Source of the DNA: JAHELQ01 sp965603365
GTDB taxonomy: Bacteria; Acidobacteriota; Aminicenantia; UBA2199
DNA: 20,457 nucleotides
Direction: 5' to 3'
NCBI GenBank assembly: GCA_965603365.1
Contig: CBFDCR010000086.1
Span: 1-20,457, forward strand
Shown: positions 6,660-13,495 of the stretch, piece by piece
How the letters are laid out: each line of letters opens with the position of its first letter
How positions within the stretch are numbered: the first letter of the stretch is position 1
Notes under the pieces: model-generated
Database searches by the model: none
The model's input: the letters and a program-made list of their open reading frames with translations, nothing else
Told to the model about the DNA's origin: nothing
Made by a program: the position numbers and the translations under genes

Positions 6660-8111
6660 ATGAGAAAAAAATGGCTGCTGCCTTTTATAGGAGGGAGTAT
6701 ATCGGCAGCCGTCATATTGGTACTCATATTTCTCTTCTCCCCGGATTTCCTGGATAAAGGCGGCAAGCGCCAAATCCATCCCCCGGATGCCGTGTTTCTG
6801 ATTGTTGTCGATACCCTCAGGGCCGATCGGTTGTCGTGCTATGGATATACATCCCATAGCACCCCCAATATCGATCGTCTGGCTTCTCTTGGGGTGATGT
6901 TCCGTAAGGCGCAGTCTACAGCTAGTTGGACAAGGCCCGCTGTGGGGGCGATCATGACATCTCATTATCCCGGCCAACTGGGTCTGGTCGAGCGGCCGGC
7001 AAAGGCCCGGCAAACATTCAAGGTGCGGGAGAGACGCCCTCAGTTAAACCATGTGCTGCCTCCTTTTAAGCCCACATTGGCTGAGTTATTGTGCGATGAC
7101 GGTTTCTATACCGCTGCTTTTGTCAACCAGCCGGCCCTTAACTGCGGCTGCGGTTTTGAACGCAGCTTTATTGATTTTTATTACCCGGCGGCGGCCGGTA
7201 AAATTCATCGCTACGACGGGAAGCACTCTTCTGTCCGCCAGGAGTGGAGCAGCACCAAAGACGCCCTTGAAAATGACCGGGCATTGGTGCAGAAATTTGA
7301 GCAGTGGCTCGGCACCGGAGCCAAAGAAAAGATATTTGTATGGATACACCTGTTGACTCCCCATCTGCCCTATCTGCCGCCCTATAAATATTGCCGTCTT
7401 AATTCAGGCGGGGACCGCCGATCATTGTCCGCCCGCTACAACGGTGAAATCCTGGCCACCGATGAGATGGTGGGCCGGATCGTCGACGCAATTGAGCGGC
7501 ATGTGGGCTTAAAACGGTCACTACTCATTTTTACTTCAGATCATGGTGAGGAATTCTGGGAACACGGAAGTCATGAGCATGGACACAGTTTGTACAGCGA
7601 AGTGATCCATGTTCCACTGATCATGGTTTCCCCCCGGTTCTCTGCAGGTACTATTGTTACCCGCTATGTGGGCATAATAGATATCATGCCTACCATTATA
7701 GAGGCTGCTGGCTTGAAATCCCGGTTGAATGGCAAGTTTGAAGGCACCAGCCTGGTCCCTGCCATCTCCGGAAAATCAACCAGTCTGCCTATATATTCCG
7801 AAGGGATGCTGTATGGAAACACCAGACGCAGCCTGATTATGGATGATTTCAAACTCATTTATGACAAACAACTCAAGCAGTGGCGTCTCTACAATGTTAA
7901 AGTAGACCCGGGAGAAAGGATCGATCTGTCAAAAAAATTACCGGAGCGTACCCAATCGCTGCGCAACCACCTGAACAAGTTGTATTACCGGTTAAAACGG
8001 GAATTCAAATACTTGCGCCGGAAGCATTCGGGGCAGGGGGATGAAGCGGCCCGCCGGCGGGCCCGAAAGTCCCTTGAATCCCTCGGTTATATAAACATCA
8101 AGAAGGAATAG
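6660..8111 (+). CDS. Membrane-anchored sulfatase / alkaline-phosphatase-superfamily hydrolase or transferase
   Basis: This 483-residue protein has one N-terminal membrane helix (about 6-27) and an extracytoplasmic catalytic domain. Superfamily metal-site motifs are VVDTLRADRLSCYGY (D51), STPNIDRLA (68-75), the HLLTPHLPY loop (about 230-238) and SDHGEEFWEHG (D294, H295). The nucleophile region reads STASWTRPAVGA, so Thr91 sits where true sulfatases have the Cys/Ser that becomes formylglycine, and the C/S-x-P-x-R signature is missing. Thr nucleophiles are typical of relatives that move phospho-groups, such as phosphoethanolamine or phosphoglycerol transferases. Sulfate-ester hydrolysis should therefore not be assumed. 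The C-terminus (about 440-475) is very basic. The gene has a strong GGAGGTGG ribosome binding site. The glycosyltransferase-like gene starts 9 bp after its stop, so they probably act together on a cell-surface glycan or lipid. Confidence 0.85.
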   Translation: MRKKWLLPFIGGSISAAVILVLIFLFSPDFLDKGGKRQIHPPDAVFLIVVDTLRADRLSCYGYTSHSTPNIDRLASLGVMFRKAQSTASWTRPAVGAIMTSHYPGQLGLVERPAKARQTFKVRERRPQLNHVLPPFKPTLAELLCDDGFYTAAFVNQPALNCGCGFERSFIDFYYPAAAGKIHRYDGKHSSVRQEWSSTKDALENDRALVQKFEQWLGTGAKEKIFVWIHLLTPHLPYLPPYKYCRLNSGGDRRSLSARYNGEILATDEMVGRIVDAIERHVGLKRSLLIFTSDHGEEFWEHGSHEHGHSLYSEVIHVPLIMVSPRFSAGTIVTRYVGIIDIMPTIIEAAGLKSRLNGKFEGTSLVPAISGKSTSLPIYSEGMLYGNTRRSLIMDDFKLIYDKQLKQWRLYNVKVDPGERIDLSKKLPERTQSLRNHLNKLYYRLKREFKYLRRKHSGQGDEAARRRARKSLESLGYINIKKE

Positions 8112-8120
8112 GATCTTGAT

Positions 8121-9734
8121 GTGAGGCGTCACGAGATGGGGAAAAAATTTTATTATTTTTTTCTTTTTTTAATTTTAGTGGGTTTCTTGCTCACCGGCTA
8201 CTGGTTTTTTGGAGGCTACCATGTAGCCATGTCCACCGATTCTACCCTCTACATCACCTATTCATTGGATATGAAATGTAATTTTAATTTCAACTGTGTC
8301 AGGACTGCCTGGCCGCCGCTGTACCCATTTTTTTTATTCCTCTTTGGCTGCATGACCCCGGTGCCCGTAAATGCCGCAGCCCTCGTTTCCTTCGTCTCCC
8401 TGATCTTAACCGGAGTGGTTACCGTTTATCTGATTGACAAATCCGAAGCCGATACCTCGCAAAAGTTGATTCTATCTTTAACCACTCTTTTTCTATATCC
8501 CTTCTGGCTGGTCTTTATTCATGCCTGGTCTGAGTCTATATTTTCCTTATTTTTAGCCATTCATATTCTATTTATATATAAATACCTGGCCAGTGAGCGG
8601 GAATACCTGCTGATTCTGGCAGGGGCGGCTTCATCATGTGCGGCTTTAACAAGGTATGCCGGTTATACCGTTTTGATAGCCTTTTCACTATTGGCGGCGG
8701 CTCTCGTCATCGGTAAATTCAAGAAACCGCGCCGATACTTAATTTACACCGTGATTTTCTGGTTACCCTCCGGTGTGTGGGCCGTTCGCAACTATTTTAT
8801 AGACAGGACGCTGCACGGTCCGAGAGTACCTTCAAAGTATAATGTCTTTGGAAATATTTATCATTTAATAACCGTGATTAAAGAGGATTTAGGAATTATC
8901 CTGGCTATTTTAATTTTAGGTGGGCTGGTCATTTCGGCTATGTACATCAAAAAGAGAACCATAAATATTTTATCCTACCTGTTCTTGTTCATTCTGATCT
9001 ATTTGACGTTTATCCTGGGGACATCGAGCCTGGTGACCATCGACAGACTCAACACACGATTCTTAGCCAGTATATATCCCCTGTTGATCATTTTGCTCGC
9101 ATTCTCGATTCCCCATCTCGGTCAGGTGCTGCATTTTCCAGATACCCGCCTCAGAAATGGTTTAATTATCATATTGCTGGCAGTATCCATGGTGAATCAC
9201 CTTCAATTTTTCTGTCTCCACATGTCTAAAGAAAAAATTTTAAGTTCATTTCATTATGGGACCGGTTTTGAAAGGACCACTAATGGAGGGAAAATAAGAA
9301 ATTTTTTTGCCCAAAAACTTAAACCTCCAGCCGCCAATATCTCCGTTTCGGTAATCGTTCACTATTGTCCCAGTGTAAATTACAGCATGGTGTTTAGAGA
9401 TATCCTGCCCCAGTTTTATCGAATTGTAGATTTAGACAGGCAGCCCAAAAAAGGCCGTTATACGTTTACCGTAAAAAATGTAAAAGATGGACGCCTAAAA
9501 AAAATAACGTTTGTGCAGCCCTGGTGGTTAAAATTAAGGCTCTCTTCCGAAGAAAGAAATAGAGATTATGTAAATTTCATTCTAAAGGATTTAAGCAAAG
9601 AAAATGTTCAATATGCCATTGTAAACGAAGTTCTTTATTCGGAACAGCCGGATTGGGATGTAATCGCCAAAGATAAATATGTTCTTGTTGAGAGAAATAA
9701 AAAAAGCGAGTGGCATTCCGGCCTGTCGCCTTAA
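8121..9734 (+). CDS. Polytopic GT-C-like (GT39/ArnT-type) glycosyltransferase
   Basis: The product is up to 537 residues, with about ten hydrophobic helices through residue 370 and then a soluble C-terminal domain of roughly 170 residues. The layout is that of GT-C glycosyltransferases using polyprenyl-phosphate sugars. There is an N-terminal helix, then an external loop with an acidic residue (D40 in MSTDSTLYITYS) where this fold has its catalytic Asp, then helices separated by short basic turns. Sequence similarity beyond this is weak, so donor and acceptor are unknown. The start is uncertain: GTG at 8121, or ATG at 8136 (Met6). It is almost certainly co-transcribed with the preceding sulfatase-superfamily gene. 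The 3' third is notably AT-rich. Confidence 0.7.
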   Translation: MRRHEMGKKFYYFFLFLILVGFLLTGYWFFGGYHVAMSTDSTLYITYSLDMKCNFNFNCVRTAWPPLYPFFLFLFGCMTPVPVNAAALVSFVSLILTGVVTVYLIDKSEADTSQKLILSLTTLFLYPFWLVFIHAWSESIFSLFLAIHILFIYKYLASEREYLLILAGAASSCAALTRYAGYTVLIAFSLLAAALVIGKFKKPRRYLIYTVIFWLPSGVWAVRNYFIDRTLHGPRVPSKYNVFGNIYHLITVIKEDLGIILAILILGGLVISAMYIKKRTINILSYLFLFILIYLTFILGTSSLVTIDRLNTRFLASIYPLLIILLAFSIPHLGQVLHFPDTRLRNGLIIILLAVSMVNHLQFFCLHMSKEKILSSFHYGTGFERTTNGGKIRNFFAQKLKPPAANISVSVIVHYCPSVNYSMVFRDILPQFYRIVDLDRQPKKGRYTFTVKNVKDGRLKKITFVQPWWLKLRLSSEERNRDYVNFILKDLSKENVQYAIVNEVLYSEQPDWDVIAKDKYVLVERNKKSEWHSGLSP

Positions 9735-9822
9735 ACTCGTTTTCACTACCCCCCTAACCCCCGCCGACTTCGTGGAGCTTCTTCGGAAAGGCAGTAATCG
9801 GGAAATCCTCTAGTGGTATTTC

Positions 9823-10008
9823 TTAAACACGGGTAGATTTTCCACGCAGATTACCAATGAGTCCGAAGACTCCAAGCGCTATTGAAACCACCCCAATGGC
9901 AATGCGAGCAGCAGGGTTTGTGACAATGACAATTATACCATTAGGAGTCAATAACACTACACCGCCTATAAGGATTGCCCAAACAGCAAGTACGATTGTT
10001 TTGTTCAT
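9823..10008 (-). CDS. Small two-helix membrane protein
   Basis: This gene encodes 61 residues with two membrane helices (about 4-29 and 35-53) and a basic C-terminal tail. It has a strong AGGAGG ribosome binding site 8 bases before the ATG. It resembles the 75-residue protein encoded at 13097-13324: both start MN, share a GG-xx-L-x-TP-x-GI pattern in the first helix, and share an IGxVSIxxGxxGLI second helix. I do not recognise a named family or function. The two paralogues lie at the two ends of the accessory islet. Confidence 0.7.
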   Translation of the reverse strand: MNKTIVLAVWAILIGGVVLLTPNGIIVIVTNPAARIAIGVVSIALGVFGLIGNLRGKSTRV

Positions 10009-10141
10009 TTGTCTTCCTCCTTTTGTATAAATTCAATAAATTTTTCACCTTTTTTGGTCAAACACCGCTCTATCTATATCATAAATCAAAAAGTTATACA
10101 ATGTTTTTTTTTAAAAAAAATTCAATAGCGGAAAAAGGGAC

Positions 10142-10444
10142 ATGCAAGAATGTCACTTTAACCGCCTGGGGCGGCGCCTGTCCGAGCAGTCGGTGCGCTT
10201 CATGATCAAAAAATATACCAAAATGGCCGGTCTTAACCAGACCATCACCCCCCACATGTTCCGCCACACCTTTGCCACCCTGCTCTTAGAAGAGGGCGTA
10301 GACATCCGCTACATCCAGCAGCTCTTGGGTCACTCCTCCATCACCACCACCCAGATCTACACCCACGTCAGCAAGCACAAACAAAAAGAGATCCTCTCCT
10401 CCAAACACCCCCGCAACACCCTCCACTTCACCCAAAATCAGTAG
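10142..10444 (+). pseudogene. C-terminal fragment of a XerC/D-like tyrosine recombinase
   Basis: The readable part begins near 10157 (NRLGRRLSEQSVRFMIKKY) and contains the end of the catalytic domain. It has HMFRHTFA with the HxxR box, LLGHSS with the second His, and QIYTHV with the nucleophile Tyr. The N-terminal SAM-like DNA-binding domain and the first catalytic Arg are missing, and sequence just upstream is AT-rich and unrelated. A functional recombinase needs about 290-300 residues, so this is a remnant. The nominal ATG at 10142 is unlikely to be a real start. Its last 38 bp are repeated exactly beyond the vapBC module, and the vapC stop lies 6 bp after its own stop. Confidence 0.85.
10400..10437. 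repeat. 38-bp direct repeat, left copy
   Basis: It is identical to 11203-11240 and lies at the 3' end of the recombinase fragment, encoding about SKHPRNTLHFTQ. Together the two copies flank vapBC as an 803-bp unit. Confidence 0.95.
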
Positions 10445-10449
10445 AGTCA

Positions 10450-10863
10450 TCAAAAATTTTCGAGGATTTCGTATTGCACACCAATTTCTTTACCAATGCT
10501 CTCAAAGTGTTTATCCATGGTTAGTATTATTAAATTGTTCATGCGGGCATGAGCGGTAATCATGATATCTGACAGAGACATGTTGATCCCGGATTTCCGG
10601 ATCTGGTTTCCCAGCACGCCGCATTCCATGAAGAATGCCTGGTCAGCCTCCAGGTAATCCAGCATCGAGAGTCTCTCTATCACAAAATTGATCTCTTTTT
10701 TTCCTCGTGCCCCCACCAACAACTCCGATAACACCGCGCCGTTAATCACGACCATATTTGCATCTAACAACTCAAGCATCCATTTACGAATGGCCGGGAT
10801 TCTACCGCGAAAGAATTCAACCCAAATGGAAGTATCCACCAGATATCTATATTCAAGATTCAT
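10450..10863 (-). CDS. vapC: VapC-family PIN-domain toxin ribonuclease
   Basis: This 137-residue PIN-domain protein has the normal VapC length. The four acidic active-site positions are present: D10 in YLVDTSIWVEF, E47 in VLSELLVG, D99 in SLSDIMI and D117 in LTMDKHF. VapC toxins are Mg-dependent endoribonucleases that cleave tRNA or rRNA and are neutralised by the upstream-encoded antitoxin. The gene starts 26 bp after the vapB stop on the same strand, the usual antitoxin-first order. The module appears intact and sits between two 38-bp direct repeats derived from an integrase 3' end, which points to acquisition as a cassette. The RNA target cannot be predicted. Confidence 0.9.
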   Translation of the reverse strand: MNLEYRYLVDTSIWVEFFRGRIPAIRKWMLELLDANMVVINGAVLSELLVGARGKKEINFVIERLSMLDYLEADQAFFMECGVLGNQIRKSGINMSLSDIMITAHARMNNLIILTMDKHFESIGKEIGVQYEILENF

Positions 10864-10889
10864 AGGCTTCTTGATGGCCTATATTCCAC

Positions 10890-11114
10890 TTACTGTATCT
10901 GATACTCTTGAGGCTTCTGGCGTTCGCGGTCTCTCAGGGCCCGGACATCCAGGTCAAAATCGAGTTTACCCCAGGCCTCCTTAATGGCCTCCCGGTTGAG
11001 CTTAACCAGGTATTCTGAGAGGGCTTTGTGGATGACTTCGGTCTTACTGGTTATACCACTGCTCTTCATCACGGCTCTCACCAAATCATCATCTAGATTA
11101 AGCGTCGTCCTCAT
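10890..11114 (-). CDS. vapB: VapB-family ribbon-helix-helix antitoxin
   Basis: The protein is 74 residues from the preferred start. The N-terminus MRTTLNLDDDLVRAVMK is a ribbon-helix-helix DNA-binding strand and first helix, followed by TSKTEVIHKALSEYL (second helix). The charged C-terminal tail would wrap around VapC. An ATG six bases earlier (11120) adds two residues, but the AGGAG ribosome binding site abuts that ATG directly and is 6 bases from the ATG at 11114, so 11114 is chosen. VapB normally represses its own operon together with VapC. The promoter lies about 20 bp upstream. Confidence 0.88.
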   Translation of the reverse strand: MRTTLNLDDDLVRAVMKSSGITSKTEVIHKALSEYLVKLNREAIKEAWGKLDFDLDVRALRDRERQKPQEYQIQ

Positions 11115-11131
11115 CTGCATCTCCTATGCAT

Positions 11132-11160
11132 ACAATACTATAATACCCCCGCCATGTCAA
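11132..11160 (-). promoter_or_regulatory. Sigma70-type promoter of vapBC
   Basis: The minus strand carries TTGACA (11160-11155), 17 bp, then TATTGT (11137-11132). The spacer and -10 region are AT-rich with TATA-type half sites that could bind the VapBC repressor, but no clear inverted repeat was found. Confidence 0.65.
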
Positions 11161-11202
11161 CCTTATAGGGAAATAAGGAACAGGCAAAATTTTCTCCTCA
11201 CT

Positions 11203-11240
11203 TCCAAACACCCCCGCAACACCCTCCACTTCACCCAAAA
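11203..11240. repeat. 38-bp direct repeat, right copy
   Basis: This is an exact copy of 10400-10437. Here the reading frame ends directly in a stop (AAG TAG), as a normal integrase end would, with no integrase sequence before it. Confidence 0.95.
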
Positions 11241-11527
11241 GTAGCCAGAAATGTTAATTTATTTCTATAATGCAGACTCCCGTGGCGATGTCTACAAAAA
11301 CAAGTAACAGAATCTAACATAAACAATGGGAAAAGGGATACACCTTTCCTTAAAGGGGGGGCATCAAAATATCCAAAATGTGCAGGGTGGATGAGGTTGT
11401 GAGTTTAGTAGGGGGTCTTTAGCTTACTCTCATTATGATAAAAGTAAACAATTGTTAACTCTTCTGCAGCTTCTAAACATTTTTTCACATTGCCAACATT
11501 TCTTATATATTTTAAAAAAAGCCGGCG
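11241..11527. other. AT-rich non-coding stretch
   Basis: No open frame with recognisable content, tRNA or strong hairpin was seen. Base composition is clearly more AT-rich than the metabolic genes to the left, in keeping with the following hydrolase gene and with acquired DNA. Confidence 0.5.
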
Positions 11528-11548
11528 ATTTTACTCTTAGAGTAAAAT
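11528..11548. promoter_or_regulatory. Perfect 10-bp inverted repeat, operator-like
   Basis: ATTTTACTCT and AGAGTAAAAT are exact reverse complements around one T. The element ends 16 bp upstream of the -35 box of the hydrolase promoter, a common place for a regulator site. No T-run follows directly, so a terminator is less likely. Confidence 0.5.
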
Positions 11549-11564
11549 ATTTCTTCTTCAATCA

Positions 11565-11593
11565 TTGACATATGATCATTCTCCCTCTAAAAT
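11565..11593 (+). promoter_or_regulatory. Strong sigma70-type promoter of the hydrolase gene
   Basis: The plus strand carries consensus TTGACA (11565-11570), 17 bp, then TAAAAT (11588-11593). Predicted initiation coincides with the GTG at 11600. Confidence 0.7.
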
Positions 11594-11599
11594 ATCATC

Positions 11600-12625
11600 G
11601 TGGCGAAAAACGATTTTCCTATAGTGTTGATTAAGAAAATTAGAATTCTATTGATGGCTCTATGTATAGCAATTGCTCTCTCAAATAGTGTCCATGCTGT
11701 GGAGACAAATGAGGCAATTGATAAAGAGCTCTATGTTAAATCGGACGGGGCTGAATTGTATATTAAAGTACAAGGGCAGAATATAAGTAACCCGGTATTA
11801 CTTTATCTTCACGGAGGTCCGGGTAATGCGACGGGTCCTTTGTATTTTCAGGCGTATGCAGGGCCGGAACTTGAAAAACACTTTGTAGTAGGGTATCTTC
11901 ACCAACGCGGTGCATGTAAATCCCCATCGGTTCCTGCCGGTTCTCTCACTATCGAGCACTATATAAAAGATGTCGATAACGTGGTTACATTCCTAAAAGA
12001 GAAATTCAAAAAGGACAAAATATTTTTACTAGGGCATTCATTTGGAGGAATTCTCGGATATATGTACCTCTTAAGACATGAAGACAATATAAAGAAGTTT
12101 GTTTCTGCCGGAGGGGCTTTTAGTACGATTTCTATTGAAGACAATGGTTATAAAACTGTTTTACAAATGGCACAGAAAGCAAACAATCAGCAGGCTGTTG
12201 AGAGATTAAAATCTTTAGGACCTCCTCCTTATAAGACGTTCCTGGAAGGAATGGTATGGCGAATGCTCGGAATGAGTATGAATGCAGGAATTATAAAAAA
12301 CCTTCAAATGTCGAAAGTACTGTCGCTTACCGGAATTGAGAGAATTGAGCCGGAATGGCAGCAAAAATTAATGGTAATTGGAAACTCCATGTGGAGTGAG
12401 ATAAGTTCGATAAACATTGAAGATAAAGTGAAAAATATAAGTGTTCCATTTTTGTTAATAGTCGGAGCAAATGATCTATTTGTCCCATTCCGGATCTTGA
12501 AAAAAGGGTACGAAAACTATGGCGGGGAAAAAGAATACGTTATTCTTAAAGAAAGTAATCACCTGATGTTTATTGACGAGCCTGATTTTTTTGTTTCAAA
12601 GGTTATTACGTTTTTTCAAAAATAA
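11600..12625 (+). CDS. Exported alpha/beta hydrolase, proline iminopeptidase-like
   Basis: The gene encodes up to 341 residues. An N-terminal hydrophobic segment (about 14-33, ending SNSVHA) looks like a signal peptide. The hydrolase core shows HGGPG (71-75, oxyanion hole), GHSFGG (145-150, nucleophile Ser147), the acid D292 in VGANDLF and His321 in ESNHLMF. HGGPG followed by an HQRGAC element matches the S33 peptidase / proline iminopeptidase group, where DQRG is usual; here His replaces Asp. The substrate is unknown. The GTG start has no ribosome binding site and coincides with predicted initiation, so the mRNA could be leaderless; GTG at 11624 or ATG at 11654 are alternatives. The gene is much more AT-rich than its neighbours, suggesting horizontal transfer. 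Confidence 0.82.
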   Translation: MAKNDFPIVLIKKIRILLMALCIAIALSNSVHAVETNEAIDKELYVKSDGAELYIKVQGQNISNPVLLYLHGGPGNATGPLYFQAYAGPELEKHFVVGYLHQRGACKSPSVPAGSLTIEHYIKDVDNVVTFLKEKFKKDKIFLLGHSFGGILGYMYLLRHEDNIKKFVSAGGAFSTISIEDNGYKTVLQMAQKANNQQAVERLKSLGPPPYKTFLEGMVWRMLGMSMNAGIIKNLQMSKVLSLTGIERIEPEWQQKLMVIGNSMWSEISSINIEDKVKNISVPFLLIVGANDLFVPFRILKKGYENYGGEKEYVILKESNHLMFIDEPDFFVSKVITFFQK

Positions 12626-12697
12626 TTATAAGAAATCGGTTTTTTTTTGTGCTTACGAAGAGGGCAGCGGTATTTTGTCCTTTCATTTTTATCAATA

Positions 12698-12712
12698 TGG
12701 CATGTTTTTTGC
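12698..12712 (+). promoter_or_regulatory. Sigma54-type (-24/-12) promoter
   Basis: TGGCATG-TTTT-TTGC has the invariant GG (12699-12700) and GC (12711-12712) separated by exactly 10 bp, as RpoN promoters require. Predicted initiation is near 12724, two bases before a terminator-like hairpin and about 50 bp before the ATG at 12776. Confidence 0.6.
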
Positions 12713-12725
12713 ACAGAATTCTTCA

Positions 12726-12758
12726 GGCCTGGAGAGATATGACTCCAGGCCGTTTTTT
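12726..12758 (+). terminator. Rho-independent terminator or 5' leader hairpin
   Basis: A perfect 9-bp stem, GGCCTGGAG/CTCCAGGCC, encloses an 8-nt loop, followed by G and six T. It can end the hydrolase transcript, whose stop is 100 bp upstream. Because it also lies at +3 of the predicted sigma54 transcript and just before the ribosome binding site at 12759-12764, it might act as an attenuator or mRNA-stabilising hairpin. Confidence 0.85.
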
Positions 12759-12775
12759 AAGGAGAATTTAAAGCG

Positions 12776-13324
12776 ATGCAAGTGCTCTTTTATGCCAGTG
12801 GGAACGACAGGGATAAAAATAGACTTGAGGCGGCGATCCATGATGCGGTCCCGGGGCGGGCCATCGAGCTTTTCACGCGGTTGGACGCCTTGCGGGAGAG
12901 GTTCCGTTTCATCGTCGAACCGGATTCTATCGCTGTCCTATTAGCCGCCGACGGTGAAGAGATCCGGGAGATTTATGTTATCCTGGTTATCCCGGATTGG
13001 CAGGAGAGCACCGTCAAACTCGCCCACCTCTTATGGCCGCGGTTCTTAAACCAAAAAGCAGATCGTTTTACAGACCTGATAATCAGGAGGTGTATAATGA
13101 ATCGATTTTTTTATGTTTTAGCCTGGCTGTGGATGATTATTGTAGGTGGACTTCTTATTACCCCCGGGGGCATATTCTGCATCGTGTGTGGCGCCACCAT
13201 AGATGCTTCCGGCTTCATTGAAAAACTCGCGGTTTTCGTCATCGGGATTGTGTCCATTGTTATCGGTATCATCGGATTGGTGACATTGAAAAAAAAATGG
13301 GTAGATGAGTCTTGGGCTCTGTAA
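12776..13324 (+). CDS. Unknown soluble domain reading in frame into a small membrane protein
   Basis: This single frame encodes 182 residues. Residues 1-105 form a soluble alpha/beta-looking domain (MQVLFYASGNDRDKNRL, then IAVLLAADGEEIREI and YVILVIPDWQEST). The strand-helix rhythm recalls a receiver-like fold without a clear phospho-acceptor Asp, and I do not recognise a named family. Residues 108-182 are the membrane protein described next. No stop separates the parts, although TGA TAA at 13077-13082 lies in the +1 frame right where the first gene would be expected to end. I suspect a small indel removed the original stop. The ribosome binding site AAGGAG lies 11 bases before the ATG. The gene is driven by the sigma54-type promoter and leader hairpin. 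Confidence 0.6.
   Translation: MQVLFYASGNDRDKNRLEAAIHDAVPGRAIELFTRLDALRERFRFIVEPDSIAVLLAADGEEIREIYVILVIPDWQESTVKLAHLLWPRFLNQKADRFTDLIIRRCIMNRFFYVLAWLWMIIVGGLLITPGGIFCIVCGATIDASGFIEKLAVFVIGIVSIVIGIIGLVTLKKKWVDESWAL
13097..13324 (+). CDS. Small two-helix membrane protein, paralogue of the 9823-10008 product
   Basis: This gene encodes 75 residues. An ideal AGGAGG (13085-13090) lies 6 bases before this internal ATG, so it can be translated on its own even though the upstream frame reads into it. Two membrane helices are predicted (about 4-29 and 43-65), with a polar loop and a KKKW C-terminal tail. The pattern MN...IxxGGLLITPGGI...IGIVSIVIGIIGLV matches the protein encoded at 9823-10008. The function is unknown. 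The stop codon lies inside the 24-bp repeat that also occurs near the right window edge. Confidence 0.75.
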   Translation: MNRFFYVLAWLWMIIVGGLLITPGGIFCIVCGATIDASGFIEKLAVFVIGIVSIVIGIIGLVTLKKKWVDESWAL

Positions 13325-13341
13325 TACCGAGGTATAGGATG
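13318..13341. repeat. 24-bp dispersed repeat with inner palindrome, copy 1
   Basis: It is identical to 20156-20179. The core ATACC-GA-GGTAT is an inverted repeat. Here it holds the stop codon of the membrane-protein gene and ends in GAGGT plus an ATG. Confidence 0.9.
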
Positions 13342-13495
13342 GAAAACGGGGACGGTTGGTCAAAACGTCAGCGTGTTCTGAAGATGGTTTCCTGAAAATT
13401 TATCTTGGAGGCTGTCCGAGAATCGCAAAAACCACCGAATGAGGAATACGGACGAATACTTTACCCGCCTGTCCACAACACCGAACGAGCCGGCA

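Noticed and set aside
6660..8111. Calling the product a true formylglycine sulfatase
   Set aside because: The C/S-x-P-x-R maturation signature is absent; Thr occupies the nucleophile position.
10984..11244. A second integrase gene on the plus strand
   Set aside because: Only the last 38 bp match the integrase; the rest of the frame is antisense to vapB and its promoter.
12776..13090. Assigning a functional receiver domain to the first part of this ORF
   Set aside because: The strand-helix pattern is suggestive, but no convincing phospho-acceptor Asp with a following Thr/Ser and Lys could be placed.
13403..13440. Insertion-sequence end (GAGGCTGTCCGAGAAT-like)
   Set aside because: The resemblance to known IS terminal repeats is slight, and no partner inverted repeat or transposase fragment was seen.
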